A DNA stretch of 64,000 nt from Dendrolimus kikuchii (taxonomy: Eukaryota > Arthropoda > Insecta > Lepidoptera > Lasiocampidae). Shown in pieces: positions 33,850 to 46,203 of this stretch. Under the pieces are notes generated by a model. That model saw only the letters and a list, made by a program, of their open reading frames with translations. It did not search any database and was not told the DNA's origin. Made by a program: the position numbers and the translations under genes. Every line of letters starts with the position of its first letter. Position 1 is the first letter of the stretch. Where the stretch lies: positions 5,763,501-5,827,500 of the forward strand of contig CM034412.1 in NCBI GenBank assembly GCA_019925095.2. Direction: 5' to 3'.

Positions 33850-36370
33850 ACTTGAGAGTCACATTACCAAAGAACTATTGTTATTATTAAATAAAGATTT
33901 TCCATATAACCCTGACCCATAAAGAACTAAGTATATCCATATAAGGCAGAAAGGGGGAACATTTGTATCGAACCCCACATACTTACGATGTTGATATTCA
34001 ATGAACATTGTTTGTACGAATATACTCGTTTAAATGGGCGGTCCAACACAAAGTGGTTAAATTACTCTGCTTTTGTTTCGATGTATTCATTGAGAAACAA
34101 TGTTTCGGCCAGTCTCTGAAACATCATATAGGTCTCTATAAACATAATGTTTCTGAGATATTCACATAGAAATGTTTTAGGAACTTTTAATTTGTTTCAT
34201 ATATTTTATATTGTATATATATTTTTAAGTTAGGTTTATTTATTGGATATTTTAGATTTTTAATTAATATTAATTTGTATAGGCTATAAAATAAAACAGC
34301 ATTCTTAAATGTTTATAAAACAAAAACAAAAAATCACAACAATTCTAATATTATAAACTTATTTGTTTCAGAACACGAAGATTTTGATATTAAAACCGTA
34401 TTTCTACACAAATGTACAGATTATTTTATGGAACCGTAACCTGTTTTATTTAACTTTTGTTCATATTTATTTATTTGGAACATACTAGGAAGTTTTTAAA
34501 AGTTAAAAAATGTAATAATAGCCGTCGTATTTACTTTTTAGTCATAGCGATGGCGGAGCTACAATTCACATGGCAATATAATATGCTTCCTTTTTTTATT
34601 GTCTGGTGGGGGGGGGGGGTTATCCACACGAATACGTCAGCCCCATCATATCCTAATCTAACTTACTCTACATACATTATATTATAAAAAAAGAAAAACA
34701 CAGGCAACTCACTGATGAAGGACTCCAATTAAACCAGCCAGCCGTTGAGATATTTCTGATGTGGGCTCAGACAGGATTGTTATGTTAGATTAGGCTCCTG
34801 CACGCCTAGAATTACTAAATAAAAATAAAACTAAAGATATCTGATGAAAATTCTGGACGTTATTGTAAAACATTAATTAATTGTGATAATACGTGAGTTA
34901 TTATGGTGTTAGGCCAACTTCAGTGAACATTGCTTATATAAATAGTAATCATCATAGATTCTGGATGCATCGTTAACATAACAGCTACAAGATAATTGTC
35001 AATAAAAATATTAATTTCATATACATATTGCCTAAGTTCTCGGAACACTTATAACTCCCCTCAGTAACTTACTACTGGACACATATAAAAACTTACGGAC
35101 GTTTGATAAATCTGTTTCAGCAAAAAGTTTCGAATAGCGTGATTACATTTCCCCCTTTCACGTATTCCCTTCTCTTTATCGGATCTGAAGCCACAACACG
35201 GTTATTGTCAACACAACCGCTTTATAGCTAGAGATTGTCAGGCTTCACTGATCGACTAGCCAGATAGATTATGTCGAAAGCACTTAACTGTCCGACCTCA
35301 GAGCAATTTACTGCAATGCCAAAACATTCTAAGCTGATGTAACAATCAAATATATTTCTATGAATTAAAATAAGTACGAGTGTATCTTTCTGCAAGGTAT
35401 GGCCTTGTATAGTTCCCGCATTTTGTTACTTTTAAGTAAAGTAGTGCTTAGCCTTTCGGCTTGAAAGTAGTAGTAGGTAATGGCGTATTATATAACCATT
35501 CTCCTCTGTATTAAATGATTTGGGGTCCAATTCTAACTATGGAGCATGCTTTCAAACTTAATTAACTTAGTCCGTGCTAATATTGAAGGAAAACATCGTG
35601 AAAGCCTACACAACGTAATTAACGATGTTTGAAACTTGTGAACCTCCCTTAGCGTGATAGAACTGTTCATTTACATTGTCTACTGACCGATTGTCATTTC
35701 TGTAGTGTTCTTTTTCTATGTATAATTATTAGAGATACCACGAATAGTGGTTTGGTTGAATACCCAATATCCGGCCACGCTCTCGGCCGAAGCGTCGAAT
35801 AATTCGGCTACCGATTGTTCGGCGTACGAATATGAGCAATTCGTGCGCAGCAGGTTATTATTGAAGCAATAATTAGTGCAAATAAAATAAAATAATTGCA
35901 AACATTCCGCAGGGTTTGACGAAAAAACTTTACTTTTAAAACATTGTTTAGATAGGTGTATAAAAGAGTGAGCGTTAAAATAACTTACTAATCTCTTTGT
36001 TTTAAAATATTACGATAAAAATAACTTTAATTACTATTTATAAAATAATTAATAAGTTATATGCTTGTTAAAGTTGTGACGTCACAACTTGCTAGTGCGT
36101 ATACAAACTAGGTGGCTTCGTCGTTTTGTAAGATAATAAAAACATCTCAGTTGATTTGATTGGCAGGTAGTTAGGCTATTACTGACGAAATACGCAAAAA
36201 ACACTTAATTAATTGCTGCTTAGAGGCTAAATATTATATACATAATAACAGCATTGACCTTCTCGTGTTATGAATGAAAGTCAATAGTAACGTTGTGACG
36301 TGCGTGTATAGTAAAATATTTAAAAACCTAGGACAATCGTACCAAAAAAACTTTAGGTGTTTGTTCTTTT
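33850..36370. other. AT-rich spacer
   Basis: No gene recognised. A 12-G run at 34608-34619. Small open frames show no family resemblance. Confidence 0.45.
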
Positions 36371-36374
36371 TTCC

Positions 36375-36630
36375 CAGGTAGTAGGGTATTTGCCCGACTG
36401 GATGGCTACCACCCCTGGTCTAGTGTATGCTGCCATAACAACCTTGAGTTGTGTGTTGTGTGCGTGTGTGTGTGTGGCATTAGTGGTCAGGTTCCAGACT
36501 CCCTCAAGAGAGCAGCAGCGCATTTGTAACGCCTTTAATGTTGCAATGTCCATGTCCATAGGCGATGGTAACCGCTTACCATTAGGTGGGCCGCCTGCCT
36601 GTCTGCTGAACTCATGCAATAAAAAAATTA
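36375..36630 (+). mobile_element. Retroposon A copy, sense, with internal GT tract
   Basis: CAGGTAGTAGGGTATTTGCC through GGCGATGGTAACCGCTTACC to TGCAATAAAAAA. A TGTGTGCGTGTGTGTGTG tract is inserted after the TTGAGTTGTGT segment. Confidence 0.75.
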
Positions 36631-36929
36631 GCTTAGAAATGTTCGAAATGTCGAGACGGAAGACGAAATTGAGAAAACAGCTGGCCTAAACTGGATGAAC
36701 AGGACAAGACTAGAATGGAAAAAATTGGAGGAGGCCTATCACCAAGTGGGGTTTTAATGGATAAGGAAGAATAATATTTTATTAGTTTCGAGTTTATTTG
36801 TATAACATGTTATCTTTTAAGGAAATAAAGGGCTTTATTATTATTATCATACATGTATTATATTATATATTATAATTTTTAAATGTTATTTTAATATATA
36901 ATATGTATATATTTATATATAAAATAGAC

Positions 36930-37710
36930 ACATATTAAAAAAAGTGTAATAAATGATCTCCATCGGCAGCGGGACCTATGGTCCATGCTACCGGTGCTTA
37001 GGGCTCCAGATACAGGAATTTCCTCACAATGCGTGCCGTGTTCAGGAGAATCGCCTTCTGTATCTGGTCCTTCATCCATTTACGCAGCGAGATCCTGTCT
37101 AGTTGTCGGTCGAGGCTCTTTGCTACTAGACCATTAGCGGACACCACTATCGGTATGATGATAGTTGACTCCATATACTAAATGTCAGTAATCTCGTCGT
37201 GAGGTGTAGAGGTATTTCGTTAATTTATCGGTTCCACCTTTTAAGCAATTACAGTCATTTGGAATACTTATATCAACGAGCGTCGTACGTCTCGCAGATC
37301 GATCTATTGTCACACTGTCAGGCTTATTGGTAACGATAGTCCTGTCTGTGATAATAGATCGATCCCAGTAGAACGTGCTATGACCATTTTCGAGAACTGG
37401 CTCAGGGGTATATTTATTATAAGATACCTCACTCGCTATCAGACCGTATCGAAGAGCAAGTTGCTAGTGTATGATCCTGGCTACTAGGTTGTGCCTGTAC
37501 AAGTACTCGGAGTTTGCAAGATGAGAACTACAGGATGTAACATGCCTGATGGATTCGCTCGGGCGGTGACTCGCCCGGCAAGCGTCAAGTGTGCCGTGCT
37601 TCAAGATGTACTTCCTATAGATGTTCATCTTGATAACCTCGTCTATAATTGCACAGACAAACCCTTCGGTTTCCCCAAAGAGGTCACCGAAACGTAGCCC
37701 GTATAGTGCC
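36930..37710 (-). mobile_element. Non-LTR retrotransposon C-terminus with restriction-like endonuclease, degenerate
   Basis: Minus-strand translation gives YTPEPVLENGHSTFYWDRSI, ITDRTIVTNKPDSVTIDRSA, RTTLVDISIPNDCN, then after a stop and a frame change IIIPIVVSANGLVAKSLDRQ and KDQIQKAILLNTARIVRKFL. KPD followed by VDI fits the PD-(D/E)XK endonuclease at the C-terminus of R2/R4/CRE-type elements. The 37480-37700 part still shows HRPSESIRH/CSSHL-like zinc-knuckle sequence. RT is absent. Confidence 0.65.
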
Positions 37711-38186
37711 TGATGAAACCTTAGGTGCAGCTCAAATAGTAATCAAGCATTTTTTCATGGATTAACAACATCTTCTTTCATTCAATAATAATTATCGTTG
37801 TGTACCATACGTAGTACGGAATGAAGTTACTTACTTAAAACTAAATTAAACTTTTCATGTTTTACAAAATTAAATTACAATATTTTTTTTCAAATTATTC
37901 AACACAAATTGTGGCCTCCTCTATTGTTTAAAACTTGTCGATTCTGTAAATGATTAGTGTTGCTTAGACTTTTTTCATGTGTAGATATTATTTATTTAAT
38001 ACCTACAATATGAAGTCTTGATATTTGTTTAGTCATTTAATAATAATAGTATTGTATGACAACTAAATAAAATAAAAAAAATATATTAAATAAAATGACC
38101 GGGTGCCAATAACGGGTTGGGGTACCAACAATGGTATATACTCTATATTATGTAGTAAATTTGTTTTATATATTTTTATATTTACA

Positions 38187-38580
38187 ATGCGGAGTGACGC
38201 TCGCGGACCGCGTTCGTAATACCGAAGTAAGAAAGAGAGTTGGTCTGAAAGAGAGTGTCGGGGTGAAGATAAGGAAAGAAATGCTCCGGTGGTTCGGGCA
38301 TGTGGAAAGAATGCATGATGAAAGAATGACTAAACAGATATACAATGCAAAAGTGGATGGATGCAGAAGTCATGGAAGGCCACGACACACCTTCCATGAT
38401 CAAATTGATCGTGTACTAGCAGAAGGTGATGTCAGGAGCCTTAAGAACAGACGAGCTTGCATGACAAGAGTTATGAATGTCAAAGAGGCAAGTGAGGTGT
38501 GTAAGAATAAGCCTAAATGGCACTCTGTTGTTCGTGCCTATCCCGCAAGAGAACTGGCGTGAAGTTATGTATGTATGTAT
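38187..38580 (+). mobile_element. RTE-type LINE C-terminus, longest copy
   Basis: Open frame [83 protein letters not shown] at 38560-38562, then a TATG microsatellite. Defines the family of the short tails at 1388, 15007, 16176, 40125 and 42115. Confidence 0.8.
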
Positions 38581-39317
38581 ATTTACAATCATTACATAAA
38601 CAAAATTAAAACTAAAATATAGCTATACTGATAATATCTATATACAGCTCAATTTACAAAAAAATATAAAAATAGTAAATGGGTCCCAAATCACCGTTAC
38701 CGTCGGGAACGCTCTCAAATCGCTGGCCGTGTTACCACGACGTATGGCAACTCTATATTATTAAGTTAAGATTTCACTAATGTTAACATGCAATGTGGAT
38801 AGAGACGAGCCGCTTCCCTTCGCAGCTTGCCAAATTAAGAAGAGGTCAAAGGTGAGGGTAAATCGGGCGCCACGAGGGGTAAGAGGCGATCGATGAGACC
38901 ACGTGGCCACTGACGCAATATCCCCATGCTGTTGAAGTAGGTTGCGGTGGGCGGGAAATATTTCAGTTAGTTCCGTAACCAAACCTTATTAGAAATGAAC
39001 AGTTCCTAGGATTTAAATTAATTTAGCTAGGTTTAAGTTTCATATGTCTATGAATATAAAATTTGATAAGTGCTTGAAAGTATACGCACAATGAAGAGTT
39101 CCGTAAAAAACCGTAAAAAAAAGCTTGTTGAAATGAGTAGCCCATATCTTAAATATTACTCAACAGAATTTGTACTATTTTTTTTTCGGTTAAACTATTT
39201 TTAATTACATGATTAAGGGACACCATTTTTTATGAGCGTGGAAGAAAATATCCATCTCAAATTAAAAAACAAGTATTAAAGAATATCATTCTCAGAATAC
39301 ATTCGACAAGCGATATA
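38580..39317. other. Spacer, nothing recognised
   Basis: No gene or repeat identified. Confidence 0.4.
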
Positions 39318-39470
39318 GTGACGGACTCTGCGCGTGTTATTGAATCGTGCAGTTTGTACTAGCAGTGTCTAGTTATGTTTGTACCTATGTTATACGTGTT
39401 TGTATTGTTCTAATAAATTCTATAGTAATTCTAACGGCATTTTAATTCGAGTCCTGCGTAACTCGTAACA
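39318..39470 (+). mobile_element. LTR fragment related to the solo LTR at 26230
   Basis: Reverse complement of 26230-26385: ATTGAATCGTGCAGTTTG, AATAAATTCTATAGTAATTC, ending GTAACTCGTAACA. The 5' part is missing. Confidence 0.6.
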
Positions 39471-40124
39471 GTATTATATCCAGATTACACATTCCTATTA
39501 CAAGTCATTCATAATATAGACACAAATAATTCTCGGGAATAAAAACTGTTCCATTGCCAGACGGAATGTTGGTTAGGCAACTGTAATATATGTATTTTTA
39601 TGACTAGGTACTTTCATAATGACTCATAAAGCCTGGGTGGTATTTAAATAGTTGCGAGTATCAGAATACCAGCGTTCGTAAAATTAAATACGAATAGAAT
39701 TACTACCTAGAGTTCTAAGAAACGAAGCAGGGAACTGTAATAAATAATAGGTAGGATAGAAATGTAAAAGTGCATTTGTTTGGATGTAAGTTTCAGGTTT
39801 CAAGGAGGTCCTAACAATATTAGGCGCTGGTGTGCCAAAATAAGTCTGAACTTCCAACTTCGATAATCTATATGTATTAAATAAAACATAAAATGTTAAA
39901 ATTACGTAACTTATAATCAATTTGGTACATTTTCCAACGGCAACAAATATTCTGGCCGCAAACATACTTTGAGACCCTAAGCTTTCTTATCAAAAAATGT
40001 AACACTAAGAAAATGAAACATGTATATAGAAATGAGAAGAAAGTCAAACATTATAACGGATCCAGCCACTTGACTGCACTTCAAAACTGTAATCAGAGAC
40101 AAAATATAGTAAATAATCAATGAT

Positions 40125-40337
40125 CAGTCGTGGAAGGCCACGACACACCTTCCATGATCAAATTGATCGTGTACTAGCAGAAGGTGATGTCAGGAGCCTT
40201 AAGAACAGACGAGCGTGCATGACAAGAGTTATGAATGTCAAAGAAGCAAGTGAGGTGTGTAAGAATAAGCCTAAATGGCGCTCTGTTTTTCGTGCCTACC
40301 CCGCAAGGGAACTGACGTGAAGTTATGTATGTATGTA
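40125..40337 (+). mobile_element. RTE-type LINE 3' tail copy 5
   Basis: GRPRHTFHDQIDRVLAEGDV to a TGA at 40318-40320 and a TATG tail; nearly identical to 38375-38580. Confidence 0.75.
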
Positions 40338-40544
40338 TCAATGATTACCATATCTTAACAGGTAAATTAATACGCTATTACTACCAAATTAACCACTTTA
40401 AAACAGGGTTTTAATTTTTGCGACTATTTACTATTTTTGGTAGGATAAAATATTTTCATTTAAGTTATATTTTACTACTATTTTACTACCTGGACCTCAG
40501 TTAAACAGTCTTTAACAAACATCGGAATCAATTTTTGTTTTTTT

Positions 40545-40760
40545 TTAAGTTGGCAAACTTTTTTTTATTTTCTGTGGCAGGCAAATAGGTAGAGGTCCCA
40601 CTTGATGGAAGGTGTTTACCGTCGCCTACGGACGTGTGCAACACCAGGGGCGTTGGTAACGCGTTATCGGCCTCCGCTTCCCTATTGAACCAAGACGGGC
40701 CAGGTGTGGTCACTCCGCGGGCCCAACGACATCATTAATTGCAGGAAGAAACCAACTCCT
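40545..40760 (-). mobile_element. Retroposon A, divergent subfamily
   Basis: CCCACTTGATGGAAGGTGTT, CGTCGCCTACGGACGTGTGC and CAACACCAGGGGCG resemble the family 3' end with many changes. Confidence 0.5.
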
Positions 40761-40899
40761 TGTCGTCCTCTTTCTCTCTGTCTTTGCGTGGGATAGTCTG
40801 TAACTCACCCCACGGGAGGAGAAGTGGGCATGGCTAGCCTTTCTTGAGTATACTCCAAACGAAGGTGGCTAGACATTAGTTCCGCACGTAACTAACTAG

Positions 40900-42110
40900 T
40901 CGGTTTTCGAAGAACTTGGCGTACTATGTACACTAAACGATAGTTTTAATATAATACTACTTATAGTGTAAAAAAAGAGGAAAATGTACCGGTGCAGCGG
41001 ATTTACCCATTACTTTTTCCTTGTTGTTGTAAGAGTACATTGTTGGTCTCAACACTCGTAATTCTCGTAAGAGAGTAATATGTTCCTTGCTCGTAATTTT
41101 GACTGTGGTTGACATTTAAAAAAATGAATATTTATTTGTGGCTTCATATTGCGAAACTTATTGTACAACTTTAATGGATCATGGATAATAAATAATAATA
41201 ACAATGTTAATTAATTACACGTTGTGTTAAAGTATACTTGATAAATTAATAATATATGGCTTTAGGCGATAATTGAAAAAATAATATTACAATGTATTTT
41301 ATCAATAGGTAACTATATAAATAAAAAAGGAAACTTTATACATATTTATTCAGCTTTTTGTTTTCGAAGACGTAAACTTCCACCACTAACCAATATTTAA
41401 GGCTCCTGTTGTCGCAAAAAGTCGAATGTGGGGTGCAAACGTAACAACTTTTCATTGGTATTTACCTACTGAATAATAATTTACCAAAAAAAATTTCGAA
41501 AAATTTTACTTAATGAAACGTAATGTGGTTTTTACGTAATTTTCCTGTAGTTAATAGTTAGTAAGTAGTTAAGAAAAAAAAACACCAGATCATCTTCAAA
41601 TTATTGACACAAAACTTTTTTTATCAAAACAGGATAAAAAATATCTACATCTTTATAAAACAGACATATATTTTTTTTTAATACTACTCTATTTTATTCA
41701 AAATAAAATAATAATGCATCTAAAAAACGATCGCGCCTATGAAATCCCTGTCATCGACCGATAAATCCTCAAGGACGTTGCCGTTGCCATAAGCCTTAAA
41801 CTCAAAGTATTAGCCCATCAATGTTCTACGGCTGGGAATAGATCCCCGCAATTCAAGGGAACGGACAAGTAATGTTATGCCTCGTTTACATAACGCACTT
41901 CCACGGCAGCAAGTGGAAAGTGGCGATGGGAATGGGCAGCGCGAATATGTAGGGGAAGCAGGGGGGGGGGGGTTGGTGAAGGGAAATGTCGTTAATTTAA
42001 GGAAAACCTTTTAAATCTATTCTATAATAAATTTATATTAAAAGCTGGACAAAATAACACAATTATTTATTTATTTAGAAATCACTACTTTGACACGACA
42101 CGTATGAAAC
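40900..42110. other. AT-rich spacer
   Basis: No gene recognised. A 12-G run at 41961-41972. Confidence 0.4.
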
Positions 42111-42114
42111 TTTC

Positions 42115-42256
42115 CTTACATACATACATAACTTCACGCCAGTTCCCTTGCGGGGTAGGCACGAGCAACAGAGTGCCATTTAGGCTTATTCTTACACACC
42201 TCACTTGCTTCTTTGACATCCATAACTCTTGTCATGCACGCTCGTCTGTTCTTAAT
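42115..42256 (-). mobile_element. RTE-type LINE 3' tail copy 6
   Basis: TACATACATACATAACTTCA then CGCCAGTTCCCTTGCGGGGT to TCGTCTGTTCTTAA. Confidence 0.72.
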
Positions 42257-43062
42257 AACTTTCCTTAATAATTGGTAATTAAGCAAAAAAAAAGAAAGGA
42301 GTTGTTGGGCGCATTTAGCCTAATCTGGGTAATAGCGCTCATATAAATACACATTGACATCAGAACATATGCGTATGAAAATAATGAATAAAATCTATAC
42401 CTGCTATAGTTTCACAGAACTAATAATTTCTCCAATGTACCTGCGCAATAGACCAATTTTAGTAGAGCGGGACTACGTACGAATCGCGTAAGCGTAACAA
42501 AGCTAAGAATGCCTAGTGAGTACCACTCTGGAATTTCCACTTGTGAATAAAGTTCAATACACTTTGATTCTTTACATGTCGGAAACTGGTGTTCATTTTT
42601 GTGTGCAAACGAAAACTGCCGATCGGAATTAAAAGTAATATATTAATTAATTATTGCTAAATACAATGTTTAACATGAGTGCCGTAATCCGACGTCCTGA
42701 GTTTGCCAAGTTATATTTGTGAGCGGCATTACTCCTGTTTCCCCTACCTAATATTGGAACATTGGACACTTGCGCTACTGTCTTCCCTGCCACTTTCATT
42801 CTTACTGCCGTGAAAGTGGCCATAATGGAAACGAAGAGTAAAACTGGAAGATTGATGGATATAACAGTAACGATTGACCAAAAGAGACATGGATAGCCTG
42901 TTTGAAAAATGATTTGGTATATAACAGAGGAGATATGCCAGAATAGAGTAGTATAGAAGGGCAAGATATTTTGTACCGATAACCTCAAAAAGTTATGAGA
43001 AGATGAAAGAAAAGAAAGAGCACAATATCCCCACCACGCCTGTCTACTTCCAGGACATTCCA

Positions 43063-43320
43063 TTAATAGCTCACAACGCCCAAAGCGCTCCGTTAGCTGT
43101 TCTACAAGGCTGCCGCGGTCGTTGTGGTCGTGGCAAAAACGTCACTAATGACGTCATCGTTTTCGATCACACAACGCTCACAACGACCCATGTCAAAAGG
43201 TGGGTCGAGTAGCCGTTCCACTTGGGTTTACGATTGTAACGCCGGCAAGCAAGTGGAACGGGATAAATCGCGGTCGTGAACATGGTCGTTGTGAGTCCCG
43301 AATGGAACGTAGCCTATGTA
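43063..43320. mobile_element. MITE with CTCACAACGACC ends, copy 2
   Basis: CTCACAACGACCCATG at 43178 is mirrored by CATGGTCGTTGTGAG near 43279. A third related end (CTCACAACGCCCAAAGCG) at 43071 and GGTCGTTGTGGTCG near 43118 suggests two nested or tandem copies. Confidence 0.65.
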
Positions 43321-43626
43321 TACTTATATATACGTATTGGCGAGTTTCACTAAGTTAATCTTCATATACGTCTGTAATAATATATTTCGTCATAATATTT
43401 TAAATATAAAAATTAAGGAAATGATACACGGTCCTTGGTCAGGATTTGAACCCACATCTTGGGAATGATATTTTATAGCGAATGGAAAAAGAGTTTTTAT
43501 TACCTTTAATAATTCATGTACATTCTATTTTAAGTTAATGAATAATTAACTCAGTATTTTTTTACGTATGTGCGATAAAACTGCCCAAAAACCTCACCTT
43601 TCGGGTTGTCACCAAAAACTAAGTTA

Positions 43627-44159
43627 TCTACATGTATAAAAATGAATCGCAAAATGTGTTGGTAAGCGCATAACTCAACAACGCCTGGACCAATTTGGCC
43701 AATTCTTTTTTAAAATGTTCGTTGAAGTCCAAGGATGGTTTTTACGGCGAGAAAAATTCGAAAATTGCCGGGAAACCCCTAAAAACAGCCCTTTTCTTTT
43801 TCCCATATAAACGTTTTTTAACTAAAATCTAGAATCAATTTAAACTTTATTGCTATTCAATAAAGTTCATATTAAATTACAAGCTTCCAATCAGGTTTGA
43901 ACCCTAAGTTCACCTCTTAGTTTGAAGCCCTCTGGCAGACATCTCAGTCGGGGTTTTTTAGTGGGTCCCAGAAGCGTGGCCAAAGATCGTGCAAGCGAAG
44001 ATACTTTGGTCACCCGAGCTGAACCCCACACACCGCCCTATCACCAGGGTGACGCTTCTGTTCAGGAGAATTTTTTGCCCCGATTATAAAATAGGTAGGA
44101 ACAATAAACTGCCACATTCCAATTCTTATTGACAGAACGAAGTCTGTCGGGTCCGCTAG
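43627..44159 (+). mobile_element. Non-autonomous Helitron with both ends
   Basis: Starts TCTACATGTATAAAAATGAA after an A, ends with hairpin GACAGA-acgaag-TCTGTC, then GGGTCCG and CTAG before a T: insertion between A and T, 5' TC, 3' hairpin and CTRR are the Helitron hallmarks. No Rep/helicase is encoded. Confidence 0.78.
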
Positions 44160-44269
44160 TATATAATATTATAAAATTCTAAACATGCCGTGTATGTACA
44201 TTGAAGCTATTTAAAAAAAAAACAACTAGAACAGACTATAAACTCTGGAGAACACGATGATTTTTTTTT

Positions 44270-44627
44270 AGATTTCTCGTCTGTTTGTCCTTTTGTAGGT
44301 TTGTCTGTTTGTTAAAGTAAAAACTACTGGGCCGAATTTGATGCAGTTTTCGCTGATCAACAGCAAATTTTTAGACTTTCAATGTGACAATTTTACTGAT
44401 CTATAGCAAATTTTATGTTATAAAATGTGTGATATTTATTATACCGGGAATCCCGCAGAAATTTTCCCGGGAGCGGTTTGAAGTTTTTCGGATGCATACA
44501 AATGAGCTTATTCCGACAAAGCTTCCACTAAATCGATATCTTACATTCTTTTTTAAATGCTGCTATATTTTGTATCTGTATCTGTAATTTCAATTGAAGC
44601 GTAGACGAAGTCGCGGCCATATCCTAG
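44270..44627 (+). mobile_element. Second Helitron-like element, 3' end at 44627
   Basis: Ends GTAGACGAAGTCGCGGCCAT then ATCCTAG. The 5' end is not defined. Confidence 0.5.
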
Positions 44628-44639
44628 TTTCTTATAAAC

Positions 44640-46040
44640 TCATAAAATGTGAGTTAAAACTTTATAACGCCGACAATAGTTGTGCATAATTGTAATTGCA
44701 ACTAGATTTCTATTATTTAATTGATAATTAGGTTAATAAAAATGCAATTATAATGCTTGTTTCATAAATATGAACAATATTTTATTAGGGTTGCGTACTT
44801 ACCTACTCCATTTTATGGAGTAGACATAATATACATTCATTCAATCTGAATAACTAGTCGTTTCTCTCGGAGATTACTCGCAGATGAAATATAGATTTAT
44901 TTATTTAATTATATAAACGCCATTGACGTACGTAATCGAGAGGTGAACCAAAAAATTTAGCGCATATAGATTTGTGGCGTAAAAAATGCGATTCTTATTG
45001 ATAACTTTGTGATATGTTATAATGCCTGGTAAAATAAAAATGAGAGATGCAAAATTTAATTACTATTACCAGAGCCTTATACTTCAAGAAGCATTATGAA
45101 ACTCAGCTGAGAAATAGATTTTATATATATTTTGTATGTTTTTTCTTTGAAAAGCCATAGACATAAATTATATATTTTAAAAATAGTAAACTTTTCAAAA
45201 GGCTTACGAGTCGAGACAAAAATTATATTCTTTTAAGTTCGATATTCAAATAGTGTAGTATGTTCTCGTCTTGTAGTAAATGTTTTTAAATTTATGTTAT
45301 TATTCAAAATTCAAACTTAATAACAACTTTCTCCACAATTAATTAATGTTACTACGTTTCAAATATATTTTATATTTCCTAATATGAATCAAACTATTAT
45401 TTTACGAGTGCGACGTTTTATTAAGATAATAATATGAAATCTATTACTTATTTTATGTCAAGTTCAGGTGATTACGTTTTATTGGAATTAATTATATCAA
45501 AAATGCATAATTTTTACTACTAGAATAATATTACTGTCTTAAATGTTAAAGGGCAAACTAATGAATCAATCGATTTTAATTAAAAAAATTTTTTCATTGT
45601 GTATATTATGTTATATAACTTACATTATTGCTTAGTTTGACTTTGGTTCAATTCACTAAAATATAAAAATAATCACTTCACAATATTTCCCGCGTTTTCC
45701 ACTTAGTACGACTAAACCTGCCAAACAGGGCCGCGAGACTGCCGTGCGCCAAATGAGAGCGAGATGGTGAATTATCTTTGCACATGTGTAATAGGGAGGA
45801 ATAGAAGTATATAAACCTGAAATGGTATTGAACGAAGTTATTTCAAGTAGGGGTGAAACATATAGGGTTGAAGGGTGAAATACCAATGTAGGATATGCCA
45901 TTTTCAACATTTTGGTTTTATTTCACTAATTACCCTAAAAAAGCATTGTTTTTCTATAGCAGCAACAAAAAGGTAATTTTTCCTCATAGTTTTTAAAATA
46001 GCCACATTAACAATGTCATATATGCCACCATCTCCTATTA
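44640..46040. other. AT-rich spacer
   Basis: No gene recognised. The left boundary of the transposase-like locus could not be defined here. Confidence 0.4.
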
Positions 46041-46044
46041 ACAA

Positions 46045-46118
46045 TGACGAATGTTAACTCCCGACGTTATTAGCGGGGCGCGAGGGGGGTATGCGCACGC
46101 GGATGTGCCAGTACGGAC
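46045..46118 (+). repeat. Degenerate copies of the 21-bp motif upstream of exon 1
   Basis: GACGAATGTTAACTCCCGAC near 46046 and CGCGGATGTGCCAGTACGG at 46098 resemble the array motif (the second matches 15 of 21) and are about 53 bp apart. 46045 to 46461 is 416 bp, eight times 52. This may be the left part of the same array; similarity of the first copy needs one gap. Confidence 0.4.
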
Positions 46119-46203
46119 TATGTTAGAGGAACATGCACTCGTCGCGAGCTAGTTTGGCGCAAATATTATTGCGTAAAGGTTTTTTGTTCTTTTTACAATA
46201 TAA

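Noticed and set aside
42647..43063. 138-codon minus frame as a membrane protein
   Set aside because: No recognisable family, no splice support, overlaps a MITE.
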